A stretch of DNA of 64,000 nt from positions 62,001 to 126,000 of the forward strand of contig JADDOH010005119.1 of assembly GCA_016648135.1 (NCBI GenBank), read 5' to 3'. Under the pieces are notes generated by a model, which saw only the letters and a program-made list of their open reading frames with translations, made no database searches and was not told the DNA's origin. Positions within the stretch are counted from its first letter, which is position 1; each line of letters starts with the position of its first letter. Positions 58,001 to 64,000 of the stretch are shown in pieces. Position numbers and translations under genes: made by a program. Source of the DNA: Agrypnia vestita (lineage: Eukaryota; Arthropoda; Insecta; Trichoptera; Phryganeidae).

Positions 58001-61000
58001 CTTACATGATATCATTTTGAATGGGGGGTTTAATAAATAATTGTGATCGTGACTATAATAAAATTTAAAGAAAATATATATATATTTAACGGACAGTCCC
58101 GTCATAAAAATAAAGAATGGTGAAACAACATAAATAAATTAATTAATCTTATTTTGTTATAATGGCCGAGTAAATAAAAATGGTCAATCAATAAACTTTA
58201 GAATCAAACTAATGAAATGTAGTAATTGTTGGTAAAAGGTGAGTATACATACTACCAGTTCTGTAAGAAATTCACACAATAGTAACTGTGAACAATATAA
58301 AACTAATTAAATAGTAATGTAAAATGTTTGGTAAAAGGTGAGTGGAGAATATTTGTTGGTTTGGGGCCATTCAAGTATTACATAAGCAGAATTTTAGGAA
58401 TTTTTAACCCCCCTCTTCCCCTTGTCAGCAAAAGTAAGCAAAGCGTTTACTCCCCCCTCCTATGCTTACATAATCATGGTATTTGGTATTTATTTTTTGT
58501 ATGCAAGTAGGGTTGCCATTTATGTGTTTAAATCAGTCTATTTCTACTAAATATCTATAAATAAACTACAAAAATATCTACCAAATTTCACAAAAAAAGA
58601 TGAAAAATAGATAAATATGAAGAGAAAATAATTTCCCTACTTCGGTTCTTTCTAACATGACCATAAAACATAGCGTGAGAGCGAGTAAGCAATATCAATT
58701 ATTTTGGGGAATCTGTGAACATGCTTTTTGCTTTCAAGTATAGAACAAGTAGGGTTGCCATATGTGTTCAATTCAGAATCTACTAAATTTTGCTGAAAAA
58801 TCAGAAAAAGTGAAGAAATATTGCTGACGAAATCATCATCCCACCCCCCCCCCCCCCCCCCGACTCCCAAGTCATCAAAAATAAGCAAAGCTAACCTACC
58901 CCCGATTGCTACTTACGTAATACTTGAATGGCCCCTTTTGTATTAAATTGATAATATTGTAGTATTGTTTTAAATTTGTTTTTCTATATTATGAAACCAC
59001 AAATACCAGGTGAGTAAATATTTTAATGTGTAATATAATTTAACTAAAAAATTATAGATTCTGGATTAAACAAAACAATGACCATGAAAATTTCACCAAT
59101 GAAGTTAATTTAAAGTTATTTAAATAGTTATTTTTAAAGTAACTTTATTCAACCTATGCAATATACAGGGCGTAACAGAGATAGTCCACAGTACTTTACA
59201 GGTAGATTCCTGCTTAAATTATTAGTCAACCATGATAACCAAGCAAAATTATCAATAGTTATGGAGATATGCGATATCAAAGTTTGCATTTTTTCAATAT
59301 TTCCGTCATTTTTTGTAAAACGTTGGACTATCCTTACAGTAAGTAACTTATATTGACGATGAAAAATTTATTATCTTTAATACAAGTCAAATAAAATGAT
59401 AAAAATATCCCAATTCCAATTGAAAAAAAATTTATTGGAGTATCTGCAGGGTTTTTATTACTTTATTTAACTTGTATTGAAACAATTTAATTTTTCGTAA
59501 TCGATATAGGTTATTGTAATATTTGTAACTTTTATGTTTTTTTAAAAATAAGTCTATATATATTAAAAAATATTCAATAGTTATACAATATAAAACTTCT
59601 ATATTGTATAACTATTGATATCTGGTAATGGTTTCTTGAACATTTTCGATTCATAATCTGGACAGAAATCCACCTGTAAAATATTAGGATAAGGCTTATA
59701 AGGCTCACACGTCTCCACATATTGTGTTTCCGTGCATCACTTTCCAATATTAAGATTATAAAACTATTCCATTTGTGTTGATTTTAAAAGTGAAAGTTAC
59801 AAAAATAAATAATCCCGATATCTGGTAACAAATGTATTTATTACCTGTTTGCAGAAAAATTGCGAATCTTCTCGTTTCTCTTTTTAACTTCATCAAATCT
59901 TAATGCCAACAATTCTTGTTCATCCCTTAACTTTTCATCAACACTTCTTTGTAAAGCGGCATCAGCTAAACTTGTTGGATTTTGCTCTCGCAGTGCTAGA
60001 GATATTATTTCTAGAATATGCATAAAGTATGGCTTTTCATTTTCAGATGACATGTACAAGATGACGTCCAGTAACCCTGACTGATTCAACGCCCACAACA
60101 CCTAAAATATTTAAAATTTAATTAAACATTTTTATGATCAAATGCTTATAAAGAATAAAAGAAACAATAAATGAAATGTGTGCATTACAAAATTTTTATT
60201 AATTTTCTATGAAAATTTACAATCATGAAATGTTTAATGATACTTTGCTCTTGTACTGCATTTAACAACATTTTAAATGTAACATTCAAGATCACACTGA
60301 AAGATGATGTCTGTATATGTCTACACATAAATCTTACATAAAGCCTTCTTGATATCAAGATTCTTCTAATTTGCCCCTTCCATGACTACCATTTGAAATA
60401 CATCCAAACTTTACCTGATGAATACTTTTCAATATTAATTGACAAAATATAATTAATCAGGTTATATTCACATTCCTTGATTTATCTATACTAATATATA
60501 AAGAGGTAAAGTTTGTAAGTATGGATCTATGAGGTAATCGCCAAAACTACTTATACGATTTCAAAAAATTTTTCACCAATGTTTAGAATGAACTTTCAGG
60601 GTTGACATAGGCTATATATCGTCCCATGATAGCCAAAACATTGTAACCGACAAAAACAAAATTTTACAGGAGAAGATTTTTTCTTCTCATTTTTAAGGAA
60701 TATACTTTATGAACTAAATTTTATATTGAGTATTTATTTTATTAATATCTTTCGCTTATCATTATAAAAATCGTTTAATTCCCACTGCTTCGAGGATAAA
60801 TGGTGGTTATGTTGTTTTGCCTGGCTATTTGGCGATACCCTTTGTCGCTTACGATTTTGCTCATCATAAGAATTGTGCACATATGGAAATAAAAACATCT
60901 GTTTTTTAGTTTTATGTTTTTAATTTTTATGAGGCGCATTTTGCCTTATGAGGGCATTATGAATCTAAATGTTTTATGTTCATATATATATATAAAAACT

Positions 61001-63734
61001 GTTGAAAAGAAATGCTACATAATTTTAAGAATTAGTGTAGGTTTTTGTATTTCTGGAGGACTCTAAGAAGCAATTTACTTCAAAAACTAATAAAAGGTAA
61101 TACATATAATGAAGAAGATAGCTATACAATTTGATGGAAATGAGACAGAGAGCATTATTGATATTAATTCATGGTAACAATTAAGTTTTTATAAGAAAAC
61201 TATTGAAAAGAAATGTGACATAATTTTAAGAATTAATGTAGGTTTTTGTATTTCTGCAGGATTCTAAGAAACAATTTTGTTCAAAGACTAAGGAAAGGTA
61301 ATACATGCAATGAGTTGTTCTTTATCCCACTCTCGTAAAAACTTTCATTATATAAATCTTACTTTCTACTGTTATATAAGTTCACACTGTCCTCATGGAG
61401 TCGCTAACACTTTCTAAACCAACTTATTTGTTAATGTTATGCTACATTATATTATTACTGTACGCGTATGCATAAATGGTTTGCTTAAGCTGTTTCGGGA
61501 TTCGTCCAGTCACCACTCCTATTACCGAAGAACTAAGTCATAAACTCAGGCACGCTTGATCCTTACGATGTTTTGCCTAACCTACATTTCAAAAAATCCA
61601 TACTGCATGTAATAATTTGTGTTATTATCAAATTGAGATGATGCGTTTAGCTGTTTAGGGTGCTTTTAACAAATAAAAGCTATTTGAGCAAAATTGTCAG
61701 TTACGATGTTTTGGCTATCATGGGACGATATTATCCCATTAAAATAAAAAGGTTTTTCATGGTGACCTATTATAGTTGTTTTTTATGATGCATTTTTTAC
61801 AAATGCATCGATATTTAAATATTTTCTACACAAATTGATAAAATATGACTAAAAGTTATTAAAAATCTTCGCATGCAGAGCCACGCGGGCACAGCTAGTA
61901 CATAAATAAAACACTTGAATAAGACCGCTTTTGAGTTTAAGTATATGCTACTAATTTCGAGAACTACAGATGTTCTCATCTACAGGTGAGAATATAAACT
62001 TTGCTTTATCTTTATTTCTTCTATATAACATTTTAATAGATTAAGGAAAAGAATGTCACCGATGTTATGTTATCTCCTTTGCACACTAAAATATATAGCT
62101 AAATCTTTATATATTTTTTTTAAATATTCAAAAACATTAATAAATAAAAATACCTGATCATGAATGCTAGCATCATTATCAGGTCTCTTTTCATCGTGAT
62201 CATCAGCTGGAATGTGCAAAATATTTCTCACCAGAATCAAAATTCTTTCTATGATAAGTCCAGAATCCTCGTCTCTTTCCCCTGAATCCTGTAAAAAAAT
62301 GTTTTTATTTGGAAACAAAATTGTTATGTTCCACTTAATTAACTTAATTAGAAAAATACTTAATTTTTTTTAAATGCTAATGAGCTTTTAAATGCTTATG
62401 CGCGCGATATTAAAACGAGAAATCTAATTTGGGCACTTTCTATCATTAGGTATCTACTCAAACTAAAACTCAATTATGATGCATGCAAACTCCTCGGAAA
62501 TACTTTGCAGAAAGTTGTACTGAAATTACTGGGAGACTGGAAAGGTTTATACACAAATTCCATTACTAGTATTTGTGTGGTTGGGATCTGAGTTAAGTAA
62601 GTACAGGAACGCTTCATGTATATTTACATTGTAAATTCATTCCAATCAGTTTGCCAAATACAAAGCAAGTTTGCGGCCAACAATGCAATTGGAAGCAAAG
62701 TTTTGGAGTCTATTTAATTTAATGCAAATTCAACTGAAGAACTGCTCACAATTTAAGTATAAATGAATGTAGTTTAATTTAAGTATAAATGAATGTTGCA
62801 ATGGAAACACACAGTTTTATTTAAGTATATACTTTTAGTGAATCTGTAACAAAGTACTGAAATAAAAATATACAATCAGAAATAGTAAATTATTGGAAAT
62901 ATTTTATATTCAAAGTTACAAAAGTTTATCATTATTATTGTTCGCCTGGCCTACACAATGTATATAATGATTAATTGCCTGTATCCACTAAAAGTTAATA
63001 ATAGCGTAAGCACTTTGACTCCGCTTGAAAACATAAATTGTATCAATATGTCGAGGCTTTCACGCATTTGTAACAAAAAAATGTGTGTATGATTATTATC
63101 ACACATATCAATAATTACTGTTTGCTACCAATATATTTCATAACCAAATATATTCATAACAAAATAAGTAGGTAGTTAAATGATGAAATTTCATAAACCT
63201 TACAATTTCTAACATCTGAGTAAGCCGCTTGGTGAGTACGGTCCACACATCCGGATTAGTGAAAGAATTGGCCTTATATGAAGACAAATGAGTCACCATC
63301 TGAAGATAACATCTCCGACCAGATTTCTCCGTTGGAACCTCCTCGCGATAAAGCAGCAAAGGGGGATTCGTGAGGTTGACCACGAGCCTACAATAAGTCA
63401 TACGGTAAGTCAAATACACATTTAAATTGTTGGCATTAGAAACTTTAAAAAAAAAATTATCATATTAAAATCAAATATACCTTAAAGTAACATCAAACAA
63501 CTCTGCTTCTTCAGAATAGTTAATTAAAATTGGAAGCAAGTCAGTCTCCAAAACCTTGGTTTGTCCGAGATGTCTTCTTATTTCATGATCTTCATCATCA
63601 CGCCTTAAATAACGGATGAGATCCTTCACGGTGTCCAAAGTGAATTCATCTATCAAATATTTTCCGGTTCTTTTATCGAGAGATCCCAAAGCATTGCAAG
63701 TAGCAGCAAGTTCGGCCGAAAGGAGAGACGACAT
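52001..63734 (-). CDS. timeout: timeout (TIMELESS family), N-terminal ~625 residues, 10 exons
   Basis: Exons: 63481-63734, 63204-63387, 62154-62288, 59845-60101, 56587-56784, 56159-56341, 53069-53356, 52856-52977, 52587-52761, 52001-52081. All borders are GT-AG and phases agree, giving 1877 nt. The protein follows vertebrate TIMELESS block by block: LATCNALG-type start, [53 protein letters not shown], MHLxLKAY-like [23 protein letters not shown]. That resemblance is closer than to the circadian TIMELESS of flies, so this is timeout/tim2. Family knowledge: with TIPIN it stabilises stalled replication forks and aids cohesion in the nucleus, and in flies it also has a role in light input. The helical N-terminal domain is complete and the C-terminal domain is not in view. 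Drosophila timeout is known for a very long intron, which could explain the missing 3' part. Confidence 0.95.
52082..52586 (-). other. timeout intron 9 with inverted-repeat element 52232-52501
   Basis: Arms 52232-52301 and 52433-52501 (ACATATCGACGGCTCCTACR, GATTTTGAGTTT) form a ~65-bp inverted repeat around an AT-rich middle, a 270-bp MITE. It lies only 86 nt from exon 9 and would fold into a long hairpin in the pre-mRNA. Confidence 0.75.
52587..52761 (-). CDS. timeout: timeout exon 9
   Basis: Acceptor CCAG before 52761, donor AA/GTAAGT after 52587. Residues ~541-598 are a lysine-rich start followed by an acidic stretch ending [16 protein letters not shown], which corresponds to the VPFDA...EEQ motif of TIMELESS. 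Confidence 0.9.
52856..52977 (-). CDS. timeout: timeout exon 8
   Basis: Acceptor TTTCAG before 52977, donor GAA/GTAAG after 52856. Encodes [31 protein letters not shown] and a basic run (residues ~500-540), matching the LxDLxETTHxFLxMLExFC block of the family. Too short to stand out as an open frame. Confidence 0.9.
53069..53356 (-). CDS. timeout: timeout exon 7
   Basis: Acceptor TTTCAG before 53356, donor AA/GTTAGT after 53069. Encodes [39 protein letters not shown] and [14 protein letters not shown] (residues ~404-499), the best conserved part of the family in this gene. Confidence 0.95.
53480..53650. repeat. Fold-back in timeout intron 6, decayed hammerhead-like motif
   Basis: ACCACTAATGAGTTTAGGAA (53491) is inverted at 53617-53636. 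The right arm reads TTGATGA (53577-53583), CAAC...GTTG, TC, AAAAC, TA, GTC, i.e. both invariant blocks changed by one base each. The left arm (minus) keeps GAAACTAGTC but has lost the CTGATGA block. Confidence 0.55.
54055..54130 (-). ncRNA. Hammerhead-like motif in timeout intron 6
   Basis: On the minus strand: CTGATGA (54121-54115), a six-pair stem AGGAAC/GTTTCT around GTC with no unpaired base, GAAAC (54099-54095), CG, GTT, GGTTTTACC. Core and helices II and III fit a hammerhead. Helix I does not pair well (GGAA against GGTT). CACCACT and the GGTAAAACCAACC block tie it to the 38110-38460 fold-back. Same strand as timeout, so it would be in the pre-mRNA. Confidence 0.45.
54131..55298. other. 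timeout intron 6, unassigned part
   Basis: AT-rich intron sequence with no recognised element. A short GC-richer piece lies at 54195-54240. Confidence 0.5.
55307..55568. mobile_element. hAT-type MITE in timeout intron 6
   Basis: Termini CAGCGGTTTCCAACCT and AGGTTGGAAACCGCTG are perfect inverses. CATTAATC (55299-55306) and CATTAAAC (55569-55576) form an 8-bp target duplication with one change. It is 262 bp, AT-rich inside, with a GC-rich CCTCCCCTGG repeat near the right end. Confidence 0.9.
56159..56341 (-). CDS. timeout: timeout exon 6
   Basis: Acceptor TCGCAG before 56341, donor AG/GTGAGT after 56159. Encodes [37 protein letters not shown] and KFFMEFNR (residues ~343-403). HDETYYMWA is a signature of TIMELESS proteins. 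Confidence 0.93.
56587..56784 (-). CDS. timeout: timeout exon 5
   Basis: Acceptor CATAG before 56784, donor AG/GTAAT after 56587. Encodes [19 protein letters not shown], a lysine/arginine-rich link and GERRSAFAI (residues ~277-342). RHSRFGG is nearly invariant in the family and the basic link resembles a nuclear localisation signal. Confidence 0.93.
56953..57172. mobile_element. Inverted-repeat MITE in timeout intron 4
   Basis: GAGCGTTAGTGATTATTTCA (56953) and the inverse GGGCGTTAGTGATTAATTCA (right end) start ~80-bp imperfect inverted repeats that include TCAATCTGATTTT. About 220 bp, non-coding. Confidence 0.75.
57175..58360. other. timeout intron 4, unassigned part
   Basis: AT-rich. Apart from the old repeat at 57780-57860 (pair of 50720-50960), nothing was recognised. 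Confidence 0.45.
58363..58935. mobile_element. Inverted-repeat element with internal duplication, intron 4
   Basis: GGGGCCATTCAAGTATTACA at the left is mirrored at the right end (CGTAATACTTGAATGGCCCC). Inside, AGTAGGGTTGCCAT occurs at 58506 and 58748, and CAAAARTAAGCAAAGC at 58428 and 58877, so the body is partly duplicated. A run of 18 C (58844-58861) lies near the right end. Superfamily not assigned. Confidence 0.7.
59163..59690. repeat. Dispersed repeat in inverted pair, intron 4
   Basis: The left arm (59163-59280) starts ACAGGGCGTAACAGAGATAG and the right arm (59605-59690) is an inverted relative (CATTTTCGATTCATAATCTG, CACCTGTAAAATATT). Related single copies are 1-152 and 44738-44890. 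The 320 bp between the arms is AT-rich and unassigned. Confidence 0.6.
59845..60101 (-). CDS. timeout: timeout exon 4
   Basis: Acceptor TTTTAG before 60101, donor CAG/GTAAT after 59845. Encodes [39 protein letters not shown] and a charged coiled-coil-like end (residues ~192-277), following the family order exactly. Confidence 0.95.
60485..61898 (+). mobile_element. Non-autonomous Helitron in timeout intron 3
   Basis: Starts TCTATACTAATATATAAAG after A (60484) and ends CCACGCGGGCACAGCTAG before T (61899), with a GC hairpin before CTAG. This is the classic lepidopteran-style Helitron pair of ends, 1414 bp. Inside are two ~110-bp direct repeats offset by 201 bp (near 61004 and 61205) and an inverted pair containing TGATAGCCAAAACAT (60627 and 61710). 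No protein is encoded. It is antisense to timeout. Confidence 0.8.
62154..62288 (-). CDS. timeout: timeout exon 3
   Basis: Acceptor TTACAG before 62288, donor CAG/GTATT after 62154. 45 codons in phase 0: [35 protein letters not shown] and NDASIHDQ (residues 147-191). The ILxLVRNILHxPAD block is a hallmark of TIMELESS/TIMEOUT. Confidence 0.96.
62320..63200. other. timeout intron 2, unassigned
   Basis: AT-rich with a short direct repeat (AATTTAAGTATAAATGAATG at ~62750 and ~62776). No element recognised. Confidence 0.5.
63204..63387 (-). CDS. timeout: timeout exon 2
   Basis: Acceptor TTGTAG before 63387, donor ATT/GTAAGG after 63204. Encodes [19 protein letters not shown], then [20 protein letters not shown] and [11 protein letters not shown] (residues ~85-146). 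It continues the first helical repeats. Confidence 0.95.
63481..63734 (-). CDS. timeout: timeout exon 1 (first coding exon)
   Basis: The start chosen is ATG 63734-63732 (context GAGATGT), giving [20 protein letters not shown]. The family begins at this point and no in-frame ATG lies upstream. It continues through [19 protein letters not shown] and [11 protein letters not shown]. Donor AAG/GTATA after 63481, phase 2. Confidence 0.95.
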
Positions 63735-63748
63735 CTCAACAGGGGCAT
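63653..63748 (-). other. Upstream ORF overlapping the timeout start
   Basis: ATG at 63748-63746 is out of frame, 14 nt before the main ATG, and stays open for 31 codons to a TGA ending at 63653. Its context (TACATGC) is poor, so leaky scanning would be expected. It could lower translation of timeout. Confidence 0.5.
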
Positions 63749-64000
63749 GTAACACTTTTTAAATAAATCACTACACTTTTATTGTTTCATCAATACAATA
63801 ACAACACGGATAACCTAAAAAAGTAAGAAGATATCTAAATCAGTGGTATAAATGCATTTTAATATCAGGTAATCTTTAAATTATTAAATGGAACTCAAAA
63901 ATTATTTGTTTTAAAGACTTACACAAATTAACATAAGAAATAGTTTCGACAAAACTTTTGACTGTCAACTGTCAATTTTATTCGTTTGACAGTCGAAACG
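63735..64000 (-). promoter_or_regulatory. timeout: timeout 5' UTR with probable intron, and promoter-proximal edge
   Basis: A donor GTAAGT (63922-63917) and an acceptor TTTTTTAG (ending 63815) suggest a 107-nt 5' UTR intron between a leader exon (63923 to beyond ~63990) and the first coding exon (UTR part 63735-63814). The last 45 bp contain TGACTGTC and CAACTGTCAAT repeated and inverted (TTTGACAGTCG), possibly core-promoter or binding sites. The transcription start cannot be fixed from this edge. Confidence 0.45.

Noticed and set aside
63734..63755. Start of timeout at GTG 63755, giving a longer N-terminus
   Set aside because: The upstream codon is GTG, not ATG. The family begins at the ATG at 63734.

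Overview
The window looks like nuclear DNA of an insect, most likely a moth or butterfly. It is AT-rich, has introns with GT-AG borders, and is dense in mobile elements of kinds common in Lepidoptera: a cecropia-type mariner, Helitrons with TC...CTAG ends, LINE tails, tRNA-derived SINEs and Penelope-like debris. No bacterial or organellar features are visible. The species cannot be named from the sequence.

Only one convincing host gene is present. Ten exons on the minus strand (63734 down to 52001) encode the first ~625 residues of TIMEOUT (tim2), the insect orthologue of vertebrate TIMELESS, which acts in the replication-fork protection complex. All ten exons join in frame with consensus splice sites. 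A 5' UTR intron and the promoter-proximal end reach the right edge of the window. The C-terminal part is missing. After exon 10 no further exon is recognisable in 52 kb, so either the whole left part of the window is one giant intron of this gene or small exons escaped notice.

Regions: 1-12.5 kb holds SINE, LINE, hAT-MITE and other inverted-repeat elements. 12.8-20 kb is a pile-up of a mariner, nested LINEs, a SINE cluster, a Helitron carrying an array of heat-shock-element-like pentamers, and a LINE with a MITE inserted in its reverse transcriptase motif. 20-30 kb has a hAT transposase relic, a second and better mariner, another MITE, a MADF-domain relic flanked by arrays of a palindromic motif, and a GC-rich block with a homeodomain-type palindrome. 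30-37 kb is mostly unassigned, with scattered LINE tails. 37-39 kb has SINEs, a Penelope-like endonuclease fragment and fold-back repeats with hammerhead-ribozyme-like motifs. 41-44 kb is a Helitron with a hAT element and a LINE tail inside it. 44-52 kb holds LINE, Tigger-like and unassigned sequence. 52-64 kb is timeout, its introns carrying a hAT MITE, several inverted-repeat elements, Penelope-type fold-backs and a 1.4 kb Helitron.

The best leads for something undescribed are (a) a dispersed family of hammerhead-like motifs in Penelope-derived fold-backs, (b) heat-shock-element arrays on a Helitron plus two HSE/TATA modules, and (c) the palindromic array around the MADF relic. All sequence readings were made by eye. 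Family names rest on remembered motifs and no database search was run.
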